DNA of 64,000 nt from Cyanophora paradoxa (lineage: Eukaryota; Glaucocystophyceae; Cyanophorales; Cyanophoraceae): positions 248,001 through 312,000 of the forward strand of contig QPMI01000519.1 in the NCBI GenBank assembly GCA_004431415.1, read 5' to 3'. Below, one piece after another: positions 21,821-33,493 of this stretch. Each line of letters opens with the position of its first letter. Position 1 is the first letter of the stretch. The translations under genes were made by a program, and so were the position numbers. A model generated the notes under the pieces. The model was not told the DNA's origin, ran no database searches, and worked only from the letters and a program-made list of their open reading frames with translations.

Positions 21821-22108
21821 GCCTCGCGATCGGCGAGCGTCTGTCTTTCAGGCCAAGGCCCTGCGCACGGCTGCTCCAAGGCCCCGCACCTCCGGATCCT
21901 ACGTGTCGGCACCACAGTGCACTGCAGCTGCTCCCCCGTGCGGGTCCTGGATCGGAGTCCACTCCCGGAGTCCGAAGCCTCAGGCCTACAGCAGGTCTAG
22001 GCGGCTCCATAGTAACGAACACCTGGCCGCCAGGCTTTTCGGGATCCCCTAGCTCCCGAGGCCAGAACCCACTTGGGTCCCGTGGCCGGCCGCCGGCGCC
22101 GCCAGCTT

Positions 22109-22162
22109 GCCCTCCAAGCTCGATCGCGAAGTAAGCATATAGGTCCCGAAAATTTCGAGCAA
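22109..22162 (+). promoter_or_regulatory. Conserved U2 snRNA upstream element, copy 2
   Basis: Identical to 20686-20739. The flanks further upstream differ, which marks these 54 bp as the likely minimal promoter, although the duplication boundary also falls here. Confidence 0.5.
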
Positions 22163-22348
22163 ATCATACCTTCTCGGCCTTTTGGCTAAGATCAAGTGTA
22201 GTATCTGTTCTTCAAGGAGTGATATCCTTGACGCTACCAATGGTAGCTCGATATCACGATAATTTCTCTGTGGCGGCGGGATCACCTGGGCTTGCTCAGG
22301 CCCTGCCAGGGTTGCTGCGGAATCGCACTGCCTCCGCGGCGGCCCACC
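22163..22348 (+). ncRNA. U2: U2 spliceosomal snRNA, copy 2
   Basis: Identical in the RNA part to copy 1 as far as can be read, including the TCTCGGCCTTTTGGCTAAGA start and the branch-pairing GTAGTA. Both copies keep the promoter-like element, so both could be expressed. Confidence 0.95.
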
Positions 22349-22405
22349 CTTTCTTCTCATACAAACAAATGAAAAACGAATCCGAAATATGGCTGGAAAA
22401 AGCTT

Positions 22406-22745
22406 CGAGCTGGTCATGAGGCGTAGCCCGCGCGGCCTGGCCGCTGAGCCGTCCCATTGAAGCCGCTACGCATGCTAATGCAGCCGGCCTCGGCCTGAGA
22501 GTCGGCCCGCGGCTGCGGGTTACTGAAGGGGATCTGCGTCGAGCTCGAGCTCTGCGCCGGCGCTGCGGCGCCGCAGCTACTAGTAGGCTGCTGACTGCAG
22601 CCGCTAAGCATGCGGGCCCCGGGCCGTGCGCGAAGACCAAGGGCCCGGGGCGAGCAGCGTCGGGGGTAATGGCTCGCCCTGGTGGATTCTAGCTCTAGTG
22701 TAAAAACGAAGCACGCTATGCGAGAGATCTGGAGACAGGGCGCGG
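22406..22745. other. Intergenic region downstream of U2 copy 2
   Basis: 340 bp to the stop codon of the transporter gene. GC-rich with GAGCTCGAGCTC-type palindromes; no gene seen. Confidence 0.5.
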
Positions 22746-25599
22746 CTATCGGGCGCTCTTCACGGGAGAGGCGGGGCCCCTGCGGGGCGAGGTGGAGTCG
22801 TGGGTCGGGCCCAGCGCGAGGTACGCCGCCAGGGCGCCGTTCGCGATGAAGCCGAACCCTGCCGTTGTTGCTTAGCAAACGTTGCTCGGCGTCAAATGAA
22901 ATGAACGAGGGGGCGCACAGTTTATGCTGTTGAAGCCCATGTTGGCGTACAGGAAGCCGCCCAGGGAGGGCGCGATGATGCGCAGGCCGCTGTTCGCGGC
23001 CATGTTGAACCCCAGGATCGTCCCGCTGTCGCTCGGGGGTACAGCCTTCGTCTGCGGGGGTACAGGCGTTTAGGGGGAGGGGGAGGGGGGGCGGAGGGCG
23101 TTCGGAGGTGCGGACCAGGGCGCTCGTGATGATGGTCACTGGCGGAATCGGCCCGGCAGAGGGAAGCCGGCGTTAGAAAGGGGCACGCGCACGGAAAAGA
23201 CAACGCGCGCGCGGGGGACGTCGGCCCCGAGCGCAGCGCACCGATGAGCGTCCCGCCGAAGATGCAAGGCAGCATGCAGACGCAGCTGCGGGAGCGCGTC
23301 AGGACGGGGTACGCTGCACACGAAAAAAGGCGCGGGGGCGCACAGGGTGATGATGCCCTCGCAGGCGGACATCGCCACGAAAGAGACGCCCTGGGCGCCG
23401 CGCCGCGTGAGGCGGGTACACGCATCACGGAGACGAAGGACGGGGGTAGCGCACCATGGAGGCGCAAGAGAGGACCATGAGACGGTGCTCGGGGTACCGC
23501 CGCACCAAGGCGCCCACTGTCGCGAGCGAGCGGGAGGCGCTCAGGCCCGTTCCAAAAACCTCCGGGGTCAGCGGCGTGGCGCTCACGTACCCATCGCGCC
23601 CTGCACGATGATCGATACTACGCCTACGTAGGACAGGACGTAGCTGGCGGGGGTACAGCGTAAGCGATGTTGCGGGGAAGGGGTGGCGGGGGGGGCGGGG
23701 CTGGGGGGCGGAGGGGCACCCGTTCTGCTGGGGGTTGAGCTGGAACTGCTCCACCGCGGCGATCGAGAAGATCGTCTGGAACATGGCGAAGGGGAAGCCG
23801 GAGATGGCCTTGACGATGAGGAGGGCGCGAACCTGCCAGGTGCGGGGGGCGGTCAGGGCGGCAACGGGCCCCGGCGGGGTTCGAGCCGGGCGCCTCCTTG
23901 GATTGGAGGAGGCGGGTGAAGCGGCCCAGGCGGAGCGGGGAGGTGGCGGGGGGCGCGCCGGCGGGGGCGGCGGGGGGGCCGAGGGGCGGCTTGGGGGGCG
24001 CGTCGGAGGAGGGGGCGGGGAGGAGGTCGGGGTGGAGGGAGGCGAGGGGGTCGGCGTCGGGGTCGTCCTCCGGGTGGATGCTCACCACCTTGTGCTTCGT
24101 TTGCTGCCGGCGCCCTCGTTGGGGGTTGAAGGGAGGGGCAGGAGCGGGGGGGCACGGGCCGGGCACCTTGGGGATGCCCCAGAAGATGACGGGCACGGTG
24201 AGCAGGGAGACGAGGGCGGCGAGCGCCGCCACGTTCTGCGCCCGCGCCGGCCCCGAGGCGCCCGGCATCAGCCGCCCCCTCGAGCTGAACCCGGCTAGAG
24301 GCCAGGAGCGCAGGAAGCCGAGGGCTCGGGAAGAGCTAAGAGGAGACGAGGAGGGCGGCGTCGCGTCCCCGGCTCCGGCGCGGGCGGGGCGGGGGCGGGC
24401 GGGACAGCATCAAAGGCGGCATCGCATGCTCCGGCTTCCTCCTCCTCGGGGCGCCGGCGCGGGGGCGCCGGCGGTTCCCTCCCTCGCGCCTCGGGGCGGG
24501 GCGGGGCGGGGCGGGGCGGGGCGGGGCGGGGCGGGGACCTGGTTGCCGAAGAACTTGGAGGCGAGGCCGCCCACGAAGGGGCCGAGGACGATCCCCTGCG
24601 CGCCCCCGCCCCCACCCGGGACGTCAGCCCCGCCGCCTCCGCTTCCCCCCGCTTCTAGCCTCTTTGGAAGCTCGCCGGAGAGACCGCTGCTCGGGGCGGG
24701 GCTCGGGCGGGGGCGCACGAGGCCGTAGCTGACGCCGAGGCGCCCGAGGGCCTCCGCGCGGTCGGCCGTCGTCGAGAGGTCCGTGATCACCATCTGCGCG
24801 CCCTGCGGGGGCGCGGCGGGAGGGGTTGGAGGACGAGGTGTGCGGGGGGCGGGGCGGAGCGCGGAGCATTGGAAGCCCGACGAAAGCGAAAGCTCAATTG
24901 GGGACGTTTGGGGGGAAGGAGGCGTGGTCGGGGCGGGAGGAGGGGGCGGGGGGGGGAGGGGGGGGGAGGGGGAGGGGGCGGGGGGGGAGGTGGCCGCGGG
25001 TGGGGCGGGCCGGGGGGCGGGCCGGGCCGGGGCGCGGCACCTGCATGGCGTGCTGGAAGAGCATGGGTACGCGCGAGAGGAAGAGCCACGTGATCGAGTC
25101 CGCCATCGCGAGGAGGGCGTACCCCGCCCCGCTCGCCGCGATCGCGAGCGTCTGAGGCAGGGGGGGCACGGTAGTCAGGAGTACGAGAGACGCCCGCGCG
25201 CTTCGGAGGGCGGCGCGGCCCCACGCACGAGGGCGATGCGGCCGCCGTGCGAGTCTGCGAAGCGGCCGTAGATAGGGCCTGCCAAGGGAGCTTAGCGATC
25301 CGACGCGGGTACGGCCAGGGATCAAGGAGGAGCGGACCACCCGCAAGCTGCGCGAGGCCGAAGGCCGAAGTGAGGTACCCGAACGTCTCCACATCGGCGC
25401 CCAGCGACTTGGACACGAAGGGCAGCGTGTTCTGCGGCCGCGCCGGGGCTCGCAACCGCGCGGCCCGAGCCAGCGAGCAGATGCCGGCGCAGTGCACCTG
25501 CTGGATCCAGAACGCGAGGCTGTACAAGAAGATCACAAAGTGGCAGAACCTGGGCGGGGCAGGGCCGTCAGCGCGGGCGGGAATGATTCGACCCTCCAT
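22746..25599 (-). CDS. Major facilitator transporter, SLC22A18-like
   Basis: Twelve-helix membrane transporter built from about ten exons. It opens with FVIFLYSLAFWIQQNTLPFV, then ETFGYLTSAFGLAQLAGGPL and GRFADSHGGRIAL, the MFS loop 2-3 motif. SRVPMLFQHAMQ and AQMVITDLSTTADRAEALGR follow, matching the helix 4-5 region of the SLC22A18 (ORCTL2/TSSC5) subfamily, then GIVLGPFVGGLASKFFG. A central loop of about 90 residues (24155-23885) is Pro/Asp-rich and followed by VRALLIVKAISGFPFAMFQT. The C-terminal half includes PPSDSGTILGFNMAANSGLR, APSLGGFLYANMGFN and a short hydrophilic end at TAG 22746-22748. Several introns have GTAC or GTGC donors with long C-tracts. The substrate is unknown; the human relative has been linked to organic cations. 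Start 25599 is the first in-frame ATG but an upstream exon is possible. Confidence 0.85.
24493..24536. repeat. GGGGC pentamer array in an intron
   Basis: Eight uninterrupted GGGGC units plus GGGG on the + strand, within an intron of the transporter gene. Read along the transcript this is C-rich; the + strand could form a G-quadruplex. Confidence 0.95.
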
Positions 25600-26011
25600 A
25601 TGAAGCAGCGCGGGGCTGGCCGCGGCGCTGCTCGTCTAGATATGCAGATTTCGATTGCGTTTCGGCCGATCGATATCGGGGCAATGTAAGAACTCGCTCC
25701 GGCACGCGCTTGCAATTGCTGCCAGCGGCCCTAGGAACCAACGCCGCGAACGCCCCGCGAGCATAGCTAGAGCCGACGTGCACATGCATCGCACGCACAC
25801 AACAGGGCGGCGCTCGGTGTACATCTTGCCGGGTAGCGACGCGGCCGGCGGCGGCGGCGACGCGCTCCTTTCTTCCCGCTCACCCTTGCGTTTCATCGAT
25901 ATTGATCGTCCACCGCATCACCTCGCGCCGCAGAAGGGAGCCGCACAGCCCGCACCGCCTTCCCGGGTACGCGGCCGAATTTCAAGTGGTTTGGCGCGCT
26001 TTGTCTGGCAC
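25600..26011. other. Divergent upstream region, transporter / Cys-pair protein
   Basis: 412 bp between two start codons facing apart. A lower-GC patch (25630-25690: TAGATATGCAGATTTCGATT) may mark the core promoters. An upstream non-coding or coding exon for either gene cannot be excluded. Confidence 0.35.
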
Positions 26012-29000
26012 GATGAGGGGCGCCGCCAAGGAGGTCGGCATCTGCAAAGAGTGTATGGAGGCCGTGAAGCCCCTGGAAGGTGCTAACGTGCCTCTCGCCG
26101 AGGCGCGCCGCCGACGCTTGACGTTCTCGGCAGACCCGCCATCGAAGAAGGGCAACCCGTCGTATGCCGCTGTAAAATACTTCAGCGACCTGCGCGTGCA
26201 ACCCGGCGAGAATGCGACGGGTGAGAGATGGCGCGCTCGCGGTCAAATTTGAAGGAGCGCTCAGCCCGTCCGCAGAGGAGACGCTGCGCTGCGGGGACTT
26301 CGGGCTCTGGTGGACCGGAGATGAGACGGGTTGCGACCGCACCATCATGAAGGCGCGCGGAACTGGAACGCCGCGCACGCTCAGTCGCGCTGACCTGTGA
26401 CCACTCGGCCGACTCACAGGTGAAGTCGATCGAGATGAAAGTAGATCGCAATCGTAGGAAAGGAGAAAAGCTCCAGAAGCATTTCATGGCATGCGGGAGT
26501 TATTGCTTCACTCGACGGGAAGCCCTACGCGACGCCAGCAAAGACCTTCCTGAGCTCGCAGACGTGCTGCCGGCGCCGTTCTCTCCCGATGACGAGGTTT
26601 TTTACAGCCGCGCATGTGAGCCCTGTATCGCAGCGCTTCTCCCAGCGCTGCCACTGACTTGTGTTTTTAAAGCCGGGGAGATGCCAATTTGCGCGATGGC
26701 GGGAACTGTCACGGGTCCGCCCCTCCCCTCCGCTTGACTTCTTCATGCTGATTCTCGCCGACCGCAGTCCGGGCGGTGCGCCACAATCCGGACGATGCGC
26801 TACGACGGCAGTCCGCTCAGGTCCCGCACGACTACAAGGGCCACCAAGAGCACGAGTGCGCCCCGCAGCTGCTGCCTTTTCCCTCGCAGATCTTGCCCAC
26901 GCTTGGCGCAGGTACATCGTGCGGCGTTCTGTGCAAATGCCCAGAAAGGACAGTGAGGTTTTTAAGGTCATCGGCATTGGATCTCTGACTGAGGATCATT
27001 TGGAGGATCTCGGCCTCTCCTGTGCGCCTCCCCCTCGCTCGCGTTCGTACGCTCCGCCGACGCCCTTGTGCATGTGCAGACCCGACGTCGGTCTCGCTGC
27101 GGCGCCAGAGCCATAAGCAGCACGAGGACTTGTCAGCCCTCGCCGCGGATCTCCAGAAGGACGGGAAACGCCGCCGCGTGTTCACGGTGAGCGCGCGGCG
27201 TCAGCGCAGCGCACCACCGCCGCCGCCCACGCAGCCCGCCTCGCGCCGATGCACCGCGTACGCAGGAACTGGCCGACCACCTTCGGGCCCCGGGCTCCTC
27301 CCCGCCGCCCCCTGCTGCCGCCCCGCGGCGGCGCGAGAAGTTGGAAGCTCCCTCGCCCAACGCCCACGCCGGCGAGGCGCCGCTGGAAGCCGCGGCCGCC
27401 GAGGAGCCGGCGAGGGCCGCCGAGGCCCCCTCCTCGCCCCCGGAGCCCGCGGTGGCGGCGAAGGCGATGGAGGCAGGCCCCTCGTCTCCGCCAAAGGGGG
27501 ACGGCCCTTCCTCCCCGAGCAGCGACGGCGAGGCGAGCCCGGAGCACGTCCACAGCCTCCTCTCGCCGCCCTTCGGCAACACCGGGAGCCCGCCCTCGCC
27601 CCGGGTCCTCCCGCCCAGCCCCGTGCGCCGGATCCGCCGCCCCCGCCCGCTGCCAGGCGCGCCCCTGACGTTCGGTGCAGGTGCCGGGCCCCCAGGAGCT
27701 CTTGGAGCAGGCGGCCGGTGCGGAGGTCGCCGCGGCGCCGGCGGAGAGCCAGGCGGCGCTGCCCCGCCCGCAGCTCGCGGCCGAGGCGCAGGTGACGCAC
27801 GACGAGTGGCCGGAGCCGGCGGTGGCGGCCGACCCGATGGTCGTCGAAGAGCCTGCAGGGTTCCCCGGCCCGCAGGCCAGCAGCGACAGCGGCAGCAGCG
27901 GCGGCGGCACCGGAGGCGCCGCTCAGGGCGAGGCCGAGTCCCCCGCGTCACCGCCCTCCGCGCTGGTGAGCCTCGCCTCCCTCCTCTCACGCGCCGCATC
28001 CTCTAACCTTTAAGTGAATCGCGGCAGGGGGAGTCGCCGGAGTGGCTGAGCCCCGTCGTCGTCATCGACGTGACGCCGGAAATGTCGCCTTCTCTGGCGG
28101 CGGCGCCGGCGCCGTTGGCTGGCGCCGAGGTGGCCCTGCCGGCTCGCCTTGTCGTCACCCTCTTCGGCGCGCCGGCCGCTGAGGCGAGTCCGGCGACCCA
28201 GGCCGCCCCGCCGCCGCCGCCGCTGTCGCTGGCGAGCGCGGTCGATTCGCCCGCGGAGGAGGAGGCGCCCCTTCCGCCTCCGGAGGAACCAGCGGCAGCG
28301 GCAGCCGAGACCGCTCCGGCAGCCGAGGCTGCGGCGTTACCGCTCGTCGAAGCGAGCCCGGTCGACTTGCCGGAGACAGAAGAGCAGCACGTGCGACCAG
28401 CGGGCGAGGCGGCACCGGAGTCCGAGGCGGCGTCGGAGGCCGAGGCGGTGCCGGCAGTCGCGGTCGCACCGGCAGTCGAGGCGGCGCCGGCAGTCGCGGC
28501 CGCACCGGCAGTCGAGGCGGTGCCGGTAGCGGAGGCGGCGCTGCGCTCGCCGGCGCCGGCCGCCGTGGGCCCGCTCGACTCACCGGCCCGCGCGGTTGCG
28601 GCCCTCATCCACCTCGAGCTCTCGCCGGAGGCTCCTCCGGCCCCGGAGGCGCCGCGGACTTCGGAGGTGGCGCCCTCCGCGCCCCAGCTGGCGCCCGCCG
28701 TGGCGAACCTGATCGAGCTCATCGATGCGGAGGCGGAGGAGATCGGGCTGGCCGCTCCGGAGCGCGTCCCGGCGGCCCCGGCGGCCCAGCCCGAGGGCCC
28801 CTTCCCCCCCTCTGGCGCCCTGGGAGTGTCCGTCTTCGGCTCCTCCTCCCCCGGCGCGGCCCCTTTCGCGCCCCGCCGCGCGCCGTCCCCGTCCCCGGGG
28901 CCCTCCTCCTCCCCGCCCCGCCCCCTTTCCCGTCCGCCCCTCTTCCCCGCGGCTCCGGCCAAGCGCTCGCCGCGCCGGCACATGTCGGGCGACTCGGACG

Positions 29001-30726
29001 ACGAGAAGCCGCCGTCGCCCGGCCGCCGCCCGCCGGCGCCCTCCTCCTCGTCTTCCTCCTCCTCGTCCTCCTCCTCCTTCCGCTCCGTGCTCCGGACCGC
29101 GGGGACCGCCAAGCGACGCGGCAGCATCCGCTGGCGCAGCCCGCTCGAGGAGGTGAGCCGCGCTGCGCGGCGCGAGCGCTCCCGCTCGCCCCGCGCGCAT
29201 CACGCCTGAGCGCCCTCCCTCAGGTAAGGGATTACGTGACCAAGGAGGAGGTCAAGCGGCTCGAGCAGGAGGAGGAGGAGGCGGAGGAGCGGGCGAAGAA
29301 GGAGCGGGGCGAGGCGATGCGGCAGGAGGCCGCCCGCCGGCGCGAGGCGGCGAGGCTCAGGAAGGAGGCGGAGGCAAAGGCTGAGGCCGCCGCCGCCGCC
29401 GCCGCCGCTGCCTCCTCCTCGACGGCGTCGATCTTCGCCGGCTCCAGCTCCGCCCCGGCCTCGCCCTCGCGCCTCCCGCTCGCCCCGCGGAACGGCACGC
29501 CGGCCCGGCCGGTCGGGGCCCCCGGCAGCCCCAGCGGGGCCCTCAAGCGCCCCGCGCTGGCCTCTTCGGCCCCGCCCTCGCCGCAGGCCGCCAAGCGTCC
29601 CCGAGCTCTCCCCCCCTCATCCGACAGCGGCGCCGACCGCGCAGCGACGTCCCCTGCTCCGATCCCGGCCGCCGCCGCGAGAGGCTCTCGGCTCCTCTCG
29701 GCCCCGGCAGCGCACGGCAGGGGCCAGGCCGTCGCCCCGTACCCCGCCCCCTGCGAGGCGTCGGACGCGGAGGACTGGGGGCGCGCGTCCCCCCCGAAGC
29801 GGGCGCCGCCGGCCAACTCATCCCGCGCTGCCAGCCGCCCCGCGGGGCCCCCGCCCGCCCTCGGCCGCGCGCCCGGCGGGGGCGGCCGCGCCCCGCGCCC
29901 GCCGCCTGAGCCCGAGCCCTCTGCCCCAGCGGCCCGTGCTCCTTGCCTCGGGCCCGCGTCCCCCCAAGCCCCTGGGGCCCTCACCCGCGTCGTCGCGCGC
30001 CTCGCCGGCCCCCGTGGCCCGCGGCTCGCCGCCCCCGCCCGCCGTCTCCGATGACAACGTCGACGTGCGTCCTGACCGCCTCACCCGCGCGCCCGCCTGA
30101 GGCCCCGCGCAGGACGACGGCGGCTCGCCCGGGCCGCACGGGTCCCCTCCCCTCAACCGCACCCTGCCCCGCATCGGTGCCCTGCTCACACCCCCCCCCC
30201 CCCCCTTCCCGCCTCGGCGCCGCATCCGCGGCTGACGCCCCGCGCGCCGGCCGCGCCGCGAAGCCTTCCTGGTGGAGCGGGGCGCCATCAGAAGGGAGGA
30301 GCGGGCCGTGGTCGAGGCGGCCGTACGCGCGGAGGCGGCCAGCGGGCGGTGGCAGGTCCGGCGGCAGATCAAGGCATGCGTCCCCACCGCCGCCGGCGCC
30401 TGGCCCTTCCGATTGCCGTCTGACGGTCCGCGGCGCAGAACATGGAGGCGACGGCGCTGCGGCTGGCGGCGCAGGGGTGCGACCTCCTCAGGATGTGCGG
30501 CTGCGAGCTCGACGGGGCCGGCCGCAGCTCGAGCCCCAGCGGCAGCGGCCCGAGCTCGAGCTCCAGCAGCGGCGCCGGCGCGAGCTCCGGCAGCCCGCCC
30601 GGCGCGGGTGCCAGCTCGAGCCCCAACGGCGCGGGCCCCAGCTCGAGCAGCGCCGGCGCTAGCTCGGGCCCCTGCGGCGGGAGCCCTCGCGATCGCGCGT
30701 TCGCAGACGAGGTCGAGGACCTGTAG
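26012..30726 (+). CDS. Large Ala/Pro/Ser/Glu-rich protein with N-terminal Cys-pair region
   Basis: Not recognised. The N-terminal exons (26012-26640) hold Cys pairs that look metal-binding: MRGAAKEVGICKECMEAVKP, LRCGDFGLWWTGDETGCDRT, FMACGSYCF and CEPCIAAL. Then come DDALRRQSAQVPHDYKGHQE, joined through HE to YIVRRSVQMPRKDSEVFKVI and LTEDHLEDLGLS. From 27200 on the chain is mostly Ala/Pro/Ser/Glu low complexity, with short conserved-looking islands (ANLIELIDAEAEEIGLAA; RDYVTKEEVKRLEQEEEEAE followed by an Arg/Glu/Ala helix of about 50 residues) and GRRPP/KRPR-type basic clusters that suggest a nuclear protein. The end is NMEATALRLAAQGCDLLRMC, then Gly/Ser repeats to TAG 30724-30726. Whether the Cys region and the repetitive part are one gene is likely but unproven; the splice near 29800-29940 is unresolved. 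Confidence 0.55.
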
Positions 30727-31604
30727 CCGGAAGGTGCAGCTAGAGAGTCATCTGTGTAGATCCCTTGGATCGAGTCCGCACTCGCACCAACAAATTCGAA
30801 CGCCATGTATACGTAGCTATAGCTAGCGCTAGCGCTTCGCGACATGCGGAAGCCGTATCTGGTATTGGTGTTATCTGATATAGGGATCGGAGATTCGTAG
30901 CAAGCATATGCCGCAGATATGATCACGTGCTACCGCAGACCTTGAGTTCGCTGCGCCGAAACCTGCCGCCTCGGGATCCGAACCGGTACTGATCCCGTCG
31001 GTTAGCGAAGGTGCAGGCCTACGCCTAGCTATAGGCCGTCTAGACCTCGAGCTCGCGTGCGTGCGCTGGATTAGTTGCCTTCCGGCACGCGCAAATCCAG
31101 GAGTCGCTAAGCCCAACTGCCGCTCCTTGAAACTAGGCGCCAGCTGCAGGCAGCGACACAGCGTCGCTTAGCGCACCGCAGTCCACACGAGAGCCATTTG
31201 GGCACGATTCTTGGTCCTTTTTGAGGCAAACTGCGCAGGCTCGTTGGAGGCTCCGACTGTTGTTTGTCAGCCTCTAATCTCGATCTGGCTGACGGCAGGG
31301 CGCCTCGAGCGGTCCGACACGCAGCCGGATCGGTGAGCCTATTCAGACACTTGTCATTGCACCACCGAGCCCGCTGCTCTGGGTCCAGCCATCTTACTGA
31401 TCATGCTTGTGTTCTCGGCCTGGCAACATGCGCAGCCTCCGAGGCTCGACTCCCGCCGAACAGTGCCGGGAGCGAGCTTCTTCGCACGCTGATTTCGCGT
31501 AATCCAGTCCATACAATCGTCGTGCGCGTCGCGCCTCGCCGTCTAGGCGAGGGCCGGGCCGCACCGAAAGCATCAACGCTCAGACCCATTGTGCAGCGTC
31601 CACG
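30727..31604. other. Intergenic region
   Basis: 878 bp of lower-GC sequence with CTATAGCTA and GCTAGCGCTAGC palindromes around 30815-30835. No coding or RNA gene seen. The segment just before 31605 probably includes the next gene's promoter. Confidence 0.5.
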
Positions 31605-33005
31605 ATGTCGACGACGACGACGACGACGAGGCCCGACGATGGCTGCGCATGCTGCGGCATGACGTCGTACGCCAACGACGAGGTCGTCTATCCCCCGCTC
31701 CCGCAGTGGTGCGCGCCGCGCCGCGTCACCGAAGTGACCGCCGGATCGGGAGGCCCCTAGGGGCTGTCGCTCCTGCGCGGCCCGCTGGCATGACGCGCGG
31801 TGGCTGCGGCAGGTACAACAAACACGTTAAGTACGTGATGTGCGATGGCGGCGGCGACGGCGGCGGCGGCATCCCCGAAGGGAAGTTCACGATCCGCGAG
31901 GTCCGTTCGAGCTCGCATCTCCGGCCCGGCCCCATCGCGGCCGCCACGCCTCCGTCCCGAGCGGCTCGGTGTGCAGGCCGCCAGCGGCAAGTGCCTCTTC
32001 TTCGATTCGACGGCGGAGGCGGACGGGCTCTGGGCCCTCCGCGCTGCCGAGTGCAATTTCGCCGACCGTGCGCCCGCTCGCCCCCTGGCGTGCCCCTCCC
32101 GCCGGCTCCCGTCCGACCGCGTACCCGTCCCGCAGCCGAGCCGAAGTTCCTCTGGTCCTACGCCACGATCGACCCCGAGCACGAGGAGGCCCAGTACCGC
32201 GGCCTCGAGAACAACGTGCCCCCGCCCCTCCCCCGATCGAACATTGTACCCCCCACCCTCGCTGACGCCGGCGCCTCGCCGCGCTGCAGGGCAAGCACGT
32301 GGACCTCCCCGGCGCGTGGGAGGGGTACTACACGGAGGAGCAGGAGCCCCCGGCGCTCATCCGGGGTGGCCCGGAGCAGACGAGCTTCCCCGACCAGGAA
32401 ATTTTGTAAGCGTAGCCTGCCATGCGCAGCCTCGTGCTCCTCTGCCGGCGGCCCGCTGAGACGCGCGCCGGGGGCCTCCTCCTCTCGCGCGCGCCCGGCC
32501 AGGTTCGAGCAGCTCTCGACGGACGAGACGGACGGGGACAAGACGCTCATCTGGATGAGGATGGGCGACACCGTCTGGACGTACGACGGCGACTCCGCGG
32601 CCGTCGAGCACGCCGCCCTGTGCGCTCTGTCGCAACCCTCCCGCCCGCTGCTGCTGCTGCGCCCGATCCGACTCACGGCCCGATCGCGCGCAGCGCCGAC
32701 GGTCCCCCGACGCCGCAGCAGACCTTCGTCGTGTACCCCTCCGGCCGCCTGCCCTCGGCCGAAGCCGTACTCAGCGCCGACGTTCGGCTGGACGATGCGG
32801 CCCAGGAGGCCGAGCAGGACGAGGAGTACGAGATCGAGGAGGGCGCCGCCGAGGTGCGCCCCGGCCGGGCGGCGCCTGCGCCCTTCCGCCCTCCTCGGCG
32901 TTGCAATTGCCTGATGCGCGTTCCTGCCCGCAGGCCGAGGCCGCGGCGGTCGCGGCGGCCGAAGCCGCCGCCGCAGACTCCGTCGAGGCCCTCCCCGTCG
33001 CCTGA
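31605..33005 (+). CDS. Uncharacterised protein with N-terminal Cys cluster and acidic C-terminus
   Basis: Six to seven exons join in phase. The start MSTTTTTTRPDDGCACCG contains C-x-C-C, followed by MTSYANDEVVYPPLPQWYNK; the Trp is completed across a GTGCGC intron. Then come HVKYVMCDGGGDGGGGIPEG and KFTIRE, VQAASGKCLFFDSTAEADGL, FLWSYATIDPEHEEAQYRGL, GAWEGYYTEEQEPPALIRGG, FEQLSTDETDGDKTLIWMRM and GDTVWTYDGDSAAVE. The C-terminus is an acidic Ala/Glu segment ending ALPVA at TGA 33003-33005. Aromatic and charged patches indicate a folded domain, but no family could be named. It is soluble, with no signal peptide or membrane helix. Introns are GTCCGT, GTGCGC or GTACCC types. Confidence 0.7.
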
Positions 33006-33493
33006 GCTCCTCAAGCTGCTGAGCGCCTAGCGCGGCTCATTGTAAATTTTTGGTTTATTCGAGCCGCCAGCCGCTTAGCTAGCCTAGTAGCCCACGGTGA
33101 ATTTTTGAAGGCGGTGCATATGCATTGGCCTCGAGGCGCCGGCAAGCAGCCAGCTAGCGCCGCGGCGCTGCAGGGCGTCGCCTGAGCGCCTGGGACCGCA
33201 GCGCTTGTCCTTGCCGAAGCCAGCCCACGATCATGAAGCGCATATGTATATGCCGCTGACGTCGAGTCGACGCTGCAGCTGCGTGCACGTGAAGCTGGGA
33301 GGCGCTTCGAGCTGGCTGTACCCCCAGCTCCCGCCTTGAGTCCAATTGCAAGGCGCGGCGTACGCGTCCACCCGCCGCCCGGCCGCCGCACTCCTGCAGT
33401 GCCAGCCTTTGCGAGCGAGTAGAGAAGTGGGACCGGCGGCGTCCCCGCGTCCGCAACAGCCTAAACCCAGCAGGGAACCAGTTTGCAGCAGCG
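33006..33493. other. Intergenic region
   Basis: 488 bp. The first 60 bp after the stop are T/A-rich (TTTTTGGTTTATTC) and may include the 3' end signal of the upstream gene. No gene seen. Confidence 0.5.

Larger units (their letters stand above)
20983..22102. other. Spacer between the two U2 genes
   Basis: 1.1 kb without a convincing gene. It contains the 18 bp tandem repeat at 20986-21021 and an imperfect 50-60 bp direct repeat near 21595 and 21765. The minus-strand stretch 21470-21150 reads protein-like (LPLDTWKSILRQCSNVAHVF) but cannot be joined into a gene. Confidence 0.5.
22103..22405 (+). repeat. Segmental duplication, copy 2 (carries U2 snRNA)
   Basis: Same orientation as the 20680-20982 copy and nearly identical, so the duplication is recent or kept uniform by gene conversion. 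Confidence 0.93.
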
